This document shows positions 1 through 6,970 of a DNA stretch of 11,499 bases, piece by piece (within the stretch, counting starts at the first letter, position 1; each line of letters opens with the position of its first letter). Both the position numbers and the translations under genes were made by a program. Origin of the DNA: Deltaproteobacteria bacterium (GTDB lineage Bacteria; Desulfobacterota; DSM-4660; Desulfatiglandales; B25-G16); NCBI GenBank assembly GCA_019310745.1, contig JAFDDS010000017.1, positions 1-11,499 on the forward strand, written 5' to 3'. The notes beneath the pieces are model-generated. The model had not been told where the DNA came from. It worked only from the letters and a program-made list of their open reading frames with translations, and searched no databases.

Positions 1-1152
1 TAAGCAGTTGTCCGCCGGGAAGGAGGAGGTCATACAATTTTTTCAGAACTCTTTTGGCTACAGGGGGAGTAAGATAGTCAAAAAGGCCTATGGAATAGAT
101 AAAATGAAACTGTCCCCACCTTTCGAACAATTGCGGGTTTCGAAGCATTGTTCTCACCGATTCATTGAGATAATCAATCTTTGAGTGAATTCCTCGGGTC
201 TTAATGATTTGTTCTATGCCCTCTTTTGCATCATTTAATGCCCTGACATCTTGATCAAACAAAACACAATGAAAGGCTTCGGAATCATCAGCGGTCATAA
301 AAACATCCTGCAATTCAACTGCAGAACCACAGGCAACGGACATAAACTTGAACCCCCACTTGGGTAATCCCGAAAATTCTTTTTGAACCCTACGAAGTAC
401 TTGAGGAATGAAAATTCTTCTATTTCGAACGGCATGCCCGGCTGCGGTTTCTAAAGGATGCTTATGGATAAGCTTGTTAAAAACGAAATTGCCGCGATAA
501 TCATTTTCATAATTCATAAATATCATGTGCGAATCGCCCACATATCCTCGAGGTTTAAGATTGGTACGACGAAGAAATTCGGAGCCAAGGATAAATTCCC
601 AGACTTGCTTTCTAAAATAGAAGCCATGAATTTGATGATCTTTCTTATCATTCTTCCTTCTTTCTTAATGAGTATTTCTTGTGCTATTTGACGTACTTTT
701 TTTGACTCATTGGCATATTTGCGATCGAGATCATCAAAGAAATACTTATATACCGAAAAATCGTAAACAACTTTGCTGGTATAGTTTTTAAATGAATCTT
801 TAATTTGATCTTTCTGTGAAAGCACCAAAGGAAGGTTTTGGAAGGAGGTCTGTATATTAACGAATTTTTGGTTAAAGATTATGTTTTTAAAATCATATAC
901 ATCATCTATAAAAATCAAAAGACCCATAAAGCCTTTATGGGTCTTTTCCGAATAAAAACGACATTGAGAAAATTCAACTTCCTGATCTGATATATTAAGA
1001 ACCAGCCTATTAAACTCAATCCCATCATTAATTTTCTCTCCCCTATTAAGATTGATAAAAAGGGAGAGTCTCGATGCATACGCAGCAGTTATGGCAATTC
1101 TTGCCCCATCTTTCTCCAGATAGCCCTGAAGTTCAATTTCTCGCTCATCCAT
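1..1152 (-). pseudogene. PilZ-like domain / class I SAM methyltransferase fusion, frameshifted and truncated by the window edge
   Basis: Last gene of the signalling operon. The first part (1152 to about 660) encodes a PilZ-like N-terminal domain (LVLNISDQEVEFSQCRF, then GFMGLLIF) and a helical linker. Read on, that frame ends at a TGA at 523-525. The frame one base back is open from 664 to the window start and continues the same protein: YFRKQVWEF, then KPRGYVGD at about 550-575, AVRNRR, a motif-I-like SVACGSAVEL, acidic FDQD, YSIGLFDYL and LLPGGQL. This is the methyltransferase half of the family often annotated after PhcB (3-hydroxy-palmitate methyl ester synthesis); substrate unknown here. 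One missing base between about 664 and 610 explains the break. I prefer the ATG at 1152, with GAGG five bases upstream, to a TTG at 1170; the STAS gene stops at 1160, 7 bases upstream. The 3' end lies outside the window. Confidence 0.8.
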
Positions 1153-1159
1153 GAATTCC

Positions 1160-1537
1160 TCATTTTCCAATAATCTTGATCTTATTATCCTTTAACTCAA
1201 ATATTTTCAACGCTGAAAAGCTGAGATCCTGCCATTTTAATGATTGCCTATACACAATAGTAATCCTATAATTTTTTTCACGTGTCGCCTTATCAAGGAT
1301 CTTTAAAATCGGAGTGATTGTAGATGAATTCATGTATTCCAATTCATTAAAATCCAATACAATCTCTTTATTACCACTATCGCTTTGATGAAGAACATCA
1401 GACAAAATCGGAGAGATGAATTTTGATGGATTACGTTCATTGCTCTTTCCAATAAACCTAATTGTAATTGAAGTGTCACCAACGTTTTTTTCAAGGGTCA
1501 AAAAATGGCTTGCAAATTTTTCCGTATTATTTAACAT
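1160..1537 (-). CDS. STAS-like anti-sigma-antagonist-type regulator (slr1659-like)
   Basis: A 125-residue cytoplasmic protein without membrane segments. Residues 22-30 form a beta strand ending in a FIGKS motif. Residues 58-80 (EIVLDFNELEYMNSSTITPI) match the STAS/SiaC-like pattern: a strand ending in acidic residues, then a Ser-Ser-Thr helix cap, the usual phosphorylation site in anti-sigma antagonists. The end (KWQDLSFSALKIF) resembles the slr1659-type regulator family. Such proteins switch partners with a GHKL kinase when phosphorylated or dephosphorylated, and the gene just upstream encodes a GHKL-like protein. The start has a strong GGGAGG site five bases before the ATG. The 33-base gap to the upstream gene and the 7-base gap to the next gene indicate co-transcription. 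The family call is from remembered motif similarity; which of S71, S72 or T73 is the phosphoacceptor is inferred. Confidence 0.75.
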   Translation of the reverse strand: MLNNTEKFASHFLTLEKNVGDTSITIRFIGKSNERNPSKFISPILSDVLHQSDSGNKEIVLDFNELEYMNSSTITPILKILDKATREKNYRITIVYRQSLKWQDLSFSALKIFELKDNKIKIIGK

Positions 1538-1570
1538 CTGTACCTCCCTTTTTCACACCATTAGGATCTT

Positions 1571-2041
1571 TTACTTCTGGTATACCGCCGACACTGCAAG
1601 GATGTTATTCTCATCTACATAGAAATCAAGAATTGCCTGTCCTTCATAAGCGATTCTCACTAAACCCAATCCACTCTCCCCTTCTTTTAGTTTTTTTTCT
1701 GAAACTTCTTTCAATTTTTCAAGATACGCCTGGAATGGATTTTGGTAACCTCTGATCCATTGTATTGTATTATCCAATTGTTGTAAATCTTCACTCTTTT
1801 CTCCAACCGGATTTTTCACTTCAATGATAATATCACTTTTGCTGACTTCCGCTGCTACGCATATCGTAGTATCAGCTCTATAAAAGGTGCCATATTTTAC
1901 AGCATTTTCAAAAAGTTCACAGGCTGTCATAGATAATGCATAGGCTATATCATGAGAAATCCCATTAGCTTTTAAGAAACGATTGCTTTCTTCTCTCACC
2001 CTATCATATTCTTCCCATTTTGGTTTAACTTCTAGTAGCAT
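1571..2041 (-). CDS. GHKL/HATPase-like regulator (slr1658-like, possible STAS-protein kinase)
   Basis: A 156-residue soluble protein, first gene of the signalling operon. An N-box-like helix is visible at residues 36-51 (ALSMTACELFENAVKYG, with the E-x-x-N pair) and a glycine-rich G-box-like stretch at 121-134 (GESGLGLVRIAYEG). Between them, where ATP-binding GHKL proteins have a D-x-G-x-G loop, there is IIIEVKNPVGE at 71-81, so the adenine-contacting Asp is replaced by Asn. This layout matches slr1658-type/SiaB-like regulators, which accompany STAS-like partners; the next gene is one. The likely role is control of the downstream PilZ-methyltransferase by partner switching (inference). The ATG at 2041 has a weak AGGAAA site about five bases upstream. 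Kinase activity cannot be assumed, given the altered loop. Confidence 0.7.
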   Translation of the reverse strand: MLLEVKPKWEEYDRVREESNRFLKANGISHDIAYALSMTACELFENAVKYGTFYRADTTICVAAEVSKSDIIIEVKNPVGEKSEDLQQLDNTIQWIRGYQNPFQAYLEKLKEVSEKKLKEGESGLGLVRIAYEGQAILDFYVDENNILAVSAVYQK

Positions 2042-2440
2042 TGTGTTTCCTGTTGCTTAGGATTTCATTAGTATACGGCTAGTCTCTGTAGTAAAGGTGT
2101 TTATTATTACCATCAACTGTTTTTATTTTCAATTTAAAAAATCTATACTTTCTATTCCAACGACCTAACAGAATAATATCCGTTTCATAGTGTATCTCAC
2201 AAAAAATTTTTTGTATTTTCCAATACCATACGGCACCCATATACTACTAATAATCGGTATTGTTTTAATCATATTTTATCCTATAGCTATTATGAGAATG
2301 CAGAGTTTTGCTTTGAGTATTTGGATATTTTGAAGTACCTGGTGGATTACACCCTGCGCTCTTTTATTGCCTCAACCCATGCTTATAGATTGCGACTGCA
2401 TGAAATTGGCTCAGCTCCGTGTATCATCGCTGATTAACGA
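2042..2440. other. Intergenic gap, AT-rich, no gene seen
   Basis: A 399-base stretch between the end of the DsbD-like gene and the start of the GHKL-like gene, both on the minus strand. All six frames are short and none resembles a known protein. It should hold the operon promoter for the signalling genes (candidate listed separately). I see no convincing rho-independent terminator after the DsbD-like stop. A 7-bp inverted repeat (CAATACC at 2221-2227, GGTATTG at 2256-2262) has a 28-base spacer and is probably chance. Confidence 0.6.
2173..2202 (-). promoter_or_regulatory. Candidate sigma-70-type promoter for the signalling operon
   Basis: On the minus strand, TTGTGA (2202-2197) and TATTAT (2178-2173) are separated by 18 bases. 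An A/T-rich tract including AAAAAATTTTTT (2201-2212) lies directly upstream, as in UP elements. The transcript would have a leader of about 125 bases before the ATG at 2041. AT-rich DNA yields such matches by chance. Confidence 0.25.
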
Positions 2441-3895
2441 TTATGTTTTCTCAAGGAATGCTCTTAATCTCTTGAGAAACTCGTCTTTTCCCACAAAGCC
2501 TATGGCCCTTAGTCTCTTTTCTTCAGCACCTTGCCTGTTTATAAAAACTGCTGTTGGAATACCCCTGATTTGGTATTTTCTCATTACCTCATCATGAGAT
2601 GGTTGGGATCTGGTGAGGTCTAAACGCATAGTAATCACATTACGGCTTAGCTTTATCACCTCAGGATCCGAAAATACTTCCCTTTCCATTGCTACACAAG
2701 GCCCACACCAGTCAGCATAAAAATCTATGATCACCGGGTTTTTTTCTTCCGCTGCCTTTTCAAGAATGGACTGATCGTATGAAATCCATTCAATCTTTCC
2801 CACGTGCTGGCTTGTGAGCGCGAGGTAGACGATTCCACCCACAACGAAGATTATTCCCATAACCTTTTTGAAATAGGGAAAAATTTTGAGTTTCTTTCCT
2901 GTAGTATCAAGCCAACCGAGATGGATACCTGCTGCTACAGATACTCCGGCCAGAAGCCACTGCTTTCCAAAAAGATGGGATACAATAGGACTTATCATAA
3001 AAGCTGCCATGCCAAGAAGAACCCAGCCCATAAACTTTCTTATCCACAGCATCCAATCTCCTGATTTTGGTAACCTGGCTATAGTCCCTGAAAAAATAGC
3101 CAAAACCGCGAGCGGAAGCCCCAGGCCGATACTAAGGATAAAAAGATAAAGAAAACCAAGAAAGGCATCCCCTTTTTGCCCTACATAGATTAAAAGCCCC
3201 AGTATAAAGGGGCCAAGACAGGGAGCGGCCACTATTCCCAATGTTAGGCCCATAAAGAATGTTCCAGAGAAGCCAGCGTAATTCTTTGATGCTACCCTTG
3301 TCAGCCAAAAAGGCAGCCTGAGTTCCCACAACCCAAAGAAACTCAAGGCCATAGCAATCATTACACCTGCTACAAAGATCAACACGAAAGGATTCTGAAG
3401 TGCAAAACCGAGCATACCCCCTGATAAAGCAGCTGAAAGACCCAACAAAGAATTGGTTATAGCCAGGCCAAGCATATACAATATCCCATGAATTATAATA
3501 TGGCCTTTTATCTTCTCACTCTTTCCGCCGAAATAAGAAATAGTTATGGGAATAAGGGGATAAATACACGGTGTGAGATTCAAAGCCAGACCCCCTAAAA
3601 AGATTGCCAGCAAGGTAAGCCAGATGCCAGCAGGTGCTGCTCCCTCTTGCGAACCCGCCTTTTCATCTGAACCCGCTTTTACTGTAACAATAACATTATG
3701 CCCAGGATCTAGATCCAGGTCGGGTTTGTATAAATTGTGAGTGTTATATGGATTGACTAAACGTGGAATAGTTTCTGTAGCCTGAGAAAAATCTTGAGAG
3801 TGGATGGTATCGGTTGTAACCGAAGAGAACCATATCATTATAAAAAAGAATAAAAGAAATGCCCTTCTCAGCTTTCTCCATCGTCGGTTGAACAT
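2441..3895 (-). CDS. DsbD-like thiol-disulfide transporter (CcdA-type membrane domain plus thioredoxin domain)
   Basis: Moves reducing equivalents across the inner membrane to extracytoplasmic thiol proteins. I start it at the ATG at 3895, with GGAG seven bases upstream, rather than at 3925, which has no ribosome site; this gives 484 residues. Order: signal peptide (1-34, RRWRKLRR then a hydrophobic core); a short periplasmic stretch of about 55 residues; a CcdA/DsbD-beta membrane domain of about eight segments (90-360) with the paired redox cysteines in LTPCIYPL (C110) and APCLGPF (C226); and a C-terminal thioredoxin domain with YADWCGPC (C397, C400) and the cis-Pro loop GIPT (P447). The immunoglobulin-like N-terminal domain of E. 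coli DsbD is missing, so the partner is not obvious. It could serve cytochrome c maturation or periplasmic disulfide reduction. The gene stands alone, with large gaps on both sides. Confidence 0.9.
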   Translation of the reverse strand: MFNRRWRKLRRAFLLFFFIMIWFSSVTTDTIHSQDFSQATETIPRLVNPYNTHNLYKPDLDLDPGHNVIVTVKAGSDEKAGSQEGAAPAGIWLTLLAIFLGGLALNLTPCIYPLIPITISYFGGKSEKIKGHIIIHGILYMLGLAITNSLLGLSAALSGGMLGFALQNPFVLIFVAGVMIAMALSFFGLWELRLPFWLTRVASKNYAGFSGTFFMGLTLGIVAAPCLGPFILGLLIYVGQKGDAFLGFLYLFILSIGLGLPLAVLAIFSGTIARLPKSGDWMLWIRKFMGWVLLGMAAFMISPIVSHLFGKQWLLAGVSVAAGIHLGWLDTTGKKLKIFPYFKKVMGIIFVVGGIVYLALTSQHVGKIEWISYDQSILEKAAEEKNPVIIDFYADWCGPCVAMEREVFSDPEVIKLSRNVITMRLDLTRSQPSHDEVMRKYQIRGIPTAVFINRQGAEEKRLRAIGFVGKDEFLKRLRAFLEKT

Positions 3896-4182
3896 GTCTA
3901 TTCTCCATACATAGTTTTCAATCATAAACGGTGCTTGGAGAACTTAAAATTAAAAGCAAAAGAAATCAAGCCTCAAATGCAATATTTATCGGGATTTATC
4001 TCCACATTACTGTAATAGAAAATTACTCGTGAGCCCTCATTTTCTCACATTTCCATTAAAAGACTATAAGATTATATATCTCGAATATGGGTTCTAAACT
4101 ATCTTCAGGCCGGCTTTTAAACAGGCCTCAGCTACTCTTTTTTCATAAATGGTTAGCAACGGCGGCAGTTTCATGAGGACGG
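3896..4182. other. Intergenic gap, no intact gene
   Basis: About 290 bases between the DsbD-like start (minus strand) and the recognisable part of the arsC relic (plus strand). It must contain the DsbD-like promoter, but I could not pick a convincing one. The right part (about 4140-4182) may hold eroded 5' arsC sequence, since one frame reads SFMR just before the detectable homology. A 5-bp inverted repeat (AGGCC at 4108-4112, GGCCT at 4124-4128) followed by a T-rich run is too weak to call a terminator. Confidence 0.5.
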
Positions 4183-4470
4183 TATAGTTGGTATTCTGGT
4201 ATGGAAGATGAGGGATCAATATTAGATCTCATCGTTCAAAGAGTGTGAATGAATTCCTTGATATGGGTCTAGACTATGTGGTTACCGTCTGTGACCATGC
4301 CAAGCAGACCTGCCTCTTTTTCCCGGGTGGAAAGAGGCCAATTCAAAAAGGTTTTGAGGGTCCTTGTCGCCTTCAGCGGCGGTGAGGATGGTACGTTGGA
4401 GGTGTTCAGGCGACTGAGAGATGAAATCCGGAGTTGGATTAAGGAAACTTTTGGCACATTAGATCAGTAA
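4183..4470 (+). pseudogene. arsC: Decayed thioredoxin-coupled arsenate reductase (arsC, low-molecular-weight phosphatase fold)
   Basis: Three pieces in shifting frames read as one ArsC-type protein. Frame from 4183: YSWYSG then MEDEG. Frame from 4212: GINIRSHRSKSVNEF, then LDYVVTVCDHAKQTC, FFPGG and KGFEGP, ending at an in-frame TGA at 4383-4385. Frame from 4372: FSGGEDGTLEVFRRLRDEI and SWIKETFG to a TAA at 4468-4470. The Cys-x6-Cys pair in VCDHAKQTC matches the two redox-shuttle cysteines of thioredoxin-linked ArsC, and the xVFRRxRDEI helix is typical of the C-terminus. The N-terminal CX5R phosphatase loop is absent, the YSAG-to-MEDEG segment looks deleted, and there are at least two frameshifts, so the gene is not functional. 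It ends four bases from the stop of the convergent permease gene. The left boundary is approximate. Confidence 0.75.
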
Positions 4471-4474
4471 GCGT

Positions 4475-4969
4475 TCATTTCGTACCTGTAAAGAGCGCTT
4501 GAGCTATCAGCCCGGCAATGGGTGGAAAGAAGAATGTGCTTGCCAGACGAATTAACGTGAATTTCCAGCCTAATATCCCAAACTCCATCGGCAATCTGGA
4601 GACCGCCCAGAGGGACCATCCTGTCAGAAAGGCAACCATGGTTCCGGCACTGGCCCCGGATCGTAAAAGTCCAGCAACGATTGGTAAACTCACAAAAGGA
4701 CCTCCAGGGGTAACGCCTCCAGCAATTGTACCGATAAGTATTCCTCTCATGCCAGATTCTGCACCTACCCATTTTGATAATAGTTGATGAGGGAGAAGCA
4801 CCTGAACCATGCCAGCCACGGTAAAGGCCAAAATCAACAATGGCAGGATTTCAAGCGTCATAGTCAGGCCTGATTTTAGGCCACTAATATGTTGTCCTTG
4901 TCCTTTGTAGTACCCTATGGCTAAAAGAATACCTGCAAGAACTGCCATCACTATTGTTGGTATCAACAT
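4475..4969 (-). CDS. Half-size ArsP-like permease (DUF318 / PF03773 family)
   Basis: A small integral membrane protein of about 164 residues, roughly half the usual length of ArsP permeases, with about five hydrophobic segments. The signature is the central GTIAGGVTPGGPFVSLPI followed by GLLRSGAS and the FLTGWSLWAVSRLPMEFG stretch, conserved in short DUF318 permeases. Full-length ArsP members export trivalent organoarsenicals; the substrate of the short forms is not established, and they presumably dimerise. I chose the ATG at 4969 because GAGGAGG lies about nine bases upstream; ATGs at 4996 and 5044 are in frame but lack a good site. It is the last gene of the cpaM/HgcAB-like operon, and the fusion's stop is 14 bases before the 5044 ATG. 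That position suggests it carries a substrate or product of the corrinoid module (inference). Confidence 0.8.
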   Translation of the reverse strand: MLIPTIVMAVLAGILLAIGYYKGQGQHISGLKSGLTMTLEILPLLILAFTVAGMVQVLLPHQLLSKWVGAESGMRGILIGTIAGGVTPGGPFVSLPIVAGLLRSGASAGTMVAFLTGWSLWAVSRLPMEFGILGWKFTLIRLASTFFFPPIAGLIAQALFTGTK

Positions 4970-5014
4970 CCCTGAATTCCTCCTCTTTTTCTCCATAATG
5001 TTTCTCTTACGCTC

Positions 5015-5031
5015 TATACCTAAAAGGTATA
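5015..5031. repeat. 17-bp perfect inverted repeat between the HgcAB-like and permease genes
   Basis: TATACCT (5015-5021) and AGGTATA (5025-5031) flank an AAA spacer. With the permease start at 4969 it lies in the untranslated gap between the two genes. It could be a small mRNA hairpin tuning permease expression or a regulator site. It lacks a following U-run, so it is not a standard terminator. Confidence 0.5.
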
Positions 5032-5058
5032 AAAGAAGTATCATCCTTGTGTAATGGT

Positions 5059-6237
5059 TTATGCGATTTCATTTCCCCTCTCCCTTGGCAAAAGACGCTT
5101 ACCCATGAGATTTAATTTAAATTTTCTGATGGTTTCCGGGGGTATTATTTTGCCTTCTGGATGTTTGAAGCACAGAGCATCGAAAGGGCATTGAACAATG
5201 CAGGCACCACACTGGACACACCAATCAACCCTCTTGATTGTTGCAACATGCAGATCGCTATCCACTGCATAGCAATTGCGTGGACAAACCTGCTCGCAAA
5301 AGCCGACACCTTTGCATTTTTTTTCATCAAGAATGACTTTTAGCAATCTATCATCATGTAAACCACTCTTGTATACAGGAGTACTGCCCATTAAATCAAT
5401 GCTTAAAAGCAGAACAACAATTGATGAAATTACACCCCAGCGAAGGGTAAAAGTCCACGTGAAATCTCGTAAGAAAATACCATAAGCGATAAGGCCACAC
5501 ATGAAAGTTCCCCATACGATGAGTTGGAACCCTCCTCGACCGAAATCGAAGAAAATAATACCGATTCTTTTCCCATGAGAAGGTAACCACTGGCTATAGG
5601 CTGGAAAAGATATGAAGATCGAGAAAGACAGCGCCCACACTAAAAAAATGAGGGGAAAAACTGCTTCATTCCAAAAGAAAAATATTATGAGAGCGGCCAG
5701 GATTGAAACTGGAAATGCCCACGCAACTGCCATCTCAATTCTCTGCATCAGAGGAAACTCAACTATTCGCATTTCCGGTGTTTTCTTACATGAGTTATGT
5801 ATGAAAGAGGGAATATCTTTTGCGTAAACCGGTCCCCAGTTAACCTTCCATCCGGCCTTTTTATTTATAATCGTCGATTGCACACCTGTGGCAGCAAGCT
5901 GTGGCAGAATCACATTTCTGTGGTCCACACGTTCTTCAATTCCGCTCGTTTTCAAGGCTGAAATCACAGTGTGATCGGTGAAAAAGCCACCTGTGGCAGC
6001 ACACCATACATTAATTCCTTTGCTATCAGCAATAAGAAGATATGCATCTGTCTCTGTCAATGCCCTTTTTACCCTTTCGACAGTCAGATGGTAATTGCAT
6101 GTGAGAATAACAGGTGAATTCCTATCCGGATTTCCTGTTGTAATCAGATCTGTTTTGCAGGGAAAAGGAAAAAGCCTCAGCAGGGTTTCAACAATATTTA
6201 TAGTGATGTAATGTATGAGGTTCAGCCAGTGTGAAAT
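5059..6237 (-). CDS. HgcAB-like fusion protein: corrinoid-binding domain, membrane domain and 2[4Fe-4S] ferredoxin
   Basis: HgcA is the corrinoid methyl carrier, and HgcB the ferredoxin that reduces it, in mercury methylation; here both are on one chain. Visible in order: TTGNPDRNSPVILTCNYHLTV (about 6090-6150), typical of the HgcA N-terminus; cap-helix GINVWCAATGG with Cys at 6001-6003; ILPQLAATGV and WGPVYAKDIP; about four or five membrane segments (5395-5750); then CX4CX3CP with a later Cys, and CVQCGACIVQCP. True HgcA has NVWCA(A/G)GK and HgcB has C(M/I)ECGAC. Here the Lys is absent and the second motif reads CVQCGAC, so I place it in the HgcAB-like family of unknown methyl acceptor rather than as a mercury methylator. 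The start is unclear: no ATG, GTG or TTG occurs in frame between the stop at 6253-6255 and a TTG at 6060 that would remove conserved sequence. An ATT at 6237, six bases after GGAGGG, is the best candidate. Confidence 0.85.
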   Translation of the reverse strand: MSHWLNLIHYITINIVETLLRLFPFPCKTDLITTGNPDRNSPVILTCNYHLTVERVKRALTETDAYLLIADSKGINVWCAATGGFFTDHTVISALKTSGIEERVDHRNVILPQLAATGVQSTIINKKAGWKVNWGPVYAKDIPSFIHNSCKKTPEMRIVEFPLMQRIEMAVAWAFPVSILAALIIFFFWNEAVFPLIFLVWALSFSIFISFPAYSQWLPSHGKRIGIIFFDFGRGGFQLIVWGTFMCGLIAYGIFLRDFTWTFTLRWGVISSIVVLLLSIDLMGSTPVYKSGLHDDRLLKVILDEKKCKGVGFCEQVCPRNCYAVDSDLHVATIKRVDWCVQCGACIVQCPFDALCFKHPEGKIIPPETIRKFKLNLMGKRLLPRERGNEIA

Positions 6238-6243
6238 TTTATT

Positions 6244-6249
6244 CCCTCC
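6244..6249 (-). promoter_or_regulatory. Strong ribosome binding site pointing to a non-canonical start of the HgcAB-like gene
   Basis: GGAGGG on the minus strand, then six bases, then ATT at 6237-6235 in the HgcAB-like frame. It supports initiation near 6237 even though no standard start codon is present. An ATG at 6251 overlaps this site but is out of frame by one base. Confidence 0.5.
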
Positions 6250-6270
6250 ATCCTATAAGGTTTTCATTAT

Positions 6271-6927
6271 CTACTCGGGCTTTTTGCCTACGAGCGTGAT
6301 AAAATTTTCTAATTTACTCAATCTAATTGACTCTATTAGCAAGCCTGTTTGCCTTATCTTCTCCGATAAATTCTTTACTGCATGGGTAGTGGTTTGGGTG
6401 ATAATGAAGGTGATTATTATAAGGGGGAACCGTATCAGGAAATTAAATATCCTCTTTACAATGTTTTTTGGCCTTGCTTCATCTGCAACCAGCAGAAGAC
6501 CACCTGGTTTCAGCATTCTCTTTACTTCTTTCAAGGTATAGGTTAATTCGTTATCCGTTAATTCAGAGAAACAAAGACCACTCATCACAATATCGTAGCT
6601 TTCCGATTTTTCGCTACCGAGTTCCGCAACACCCATCTCGTATAATGCTATATTGTTCGCAAGATTTTTTTGGCGCGCCCGGTTTCGTGCGATTTCTATT
6701 ATTTGTGAATTGACATCAATTCCTTTCACTTTTGCACCTTTCTGAGCAGCCCTTAAAGTCAGTGCCCCGGTTCCACAGCCAAGATCAAGCACCCTTTGCC
6801 CCTTTTGTATATACAATGTTAAATGGTCATAGGTTTTATTCAATTTCCCGAGCGTGAGAAGGTAAATGCCCTTGTCATATCTGCGTGGAGCGGATTCAAG
6901 TATTTTCATTAAGATGTATGTACCCAT
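6271..6927 (-). CDS. cpaM: Class I SAM-dependent methyltransferase, CpaM-like (corrinoid protein-associated)
   Basis: First gene of the corrinoid operon, 218 residues. The N-terminus MKILESAPRRYDKGIYLLTLGKL is the hallmark that leads me to CpaM, the methyltransferase found next to HgcAB-like fusions. A Rossmann SAM fold follows: motif I VLDLGCGTG (46-54), acidic GIDVN at the end of strand 2 (69-73), SYDIVMSGLCFSEL (110-122) and LKPGGLLLVADE (139-150). Residues 160-178 are strongly hydrophobic (FLIRFPLIIITFIITQ) and may dock on the membrane beside the fusion partner. The stop at 6271 is 34 bases before the likely fusion start. It may supply a methyl group to, or take one from, the corrinoid; direction and substrate are unknown. 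ATGs at 6927 and 6909 are both possible; neither has a clear ribosome site. The gene-name assignment is from memory of the family. Confidence 0.75.
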   Translation of the reverse strand: MGTYILMKILESAPRRYDKGIYLLTLGKLNKTYDHLTLYIQKGQRVLDLGCGTGALTLRAAQKGAKVKGIDVNSQIIEIARNRARQKNLANNIALYEMGVAELGSEKSESYDIVMSGLCFSELTDNELTYTLKEVKRMLKPGGLLLVADEARPKNIVKRIFNFLIRFPLIIITFIITQTTTHAVKNLSEKIRQTGLLIESIRLSKLENFITLVGKKPE

Positions 6928-6970
6928 GTTTTGACTTTTTAATCGTAAAAAAGATTACAAAAAAATGATT

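Noticed and set aside
697..703. Slippery heptamer A AAA AAA in the PilZ-methyltransferase frame, suggesting programmed -1 frameshifting
   Set aside because: The -1 frame from that point reaches a TAA at 665-667 before the methyltransferase part, so slippage there cannot join the two halves.
2221..2262. Terminator or operator formed by CAATACC and GGTATTG
   Set aside because: The 28-base spacer is too long for a terminator, there is no U-run, and 7-bp pairs are expected by chance in such AT-rich DNA.
4276..4470. A separate 64-residue plus-strand gene
   Set aside because: Only its last third carries recognisable sequence, and that is the C-terminus of the arsC relic; the first part is a wrong-frame reading of arsC.
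5059..6237. Calling this gene a true hgcA/hgcB mercury-methylation locus
   Set aside because: The diagnostic NVWCA(A/G)GK and C(M/I)ECGAC motifs are altered and the two proteins are fused; mercury methylation is not supported by the sequence alone.
6253..6255. In-frame TAG after the ATG at 6267 read as pyrrolysine or read-through
   Set aside because: No supporting pyl genes are in the window, and a good ribosome site lies after the TAG, which favours initiation downstream.
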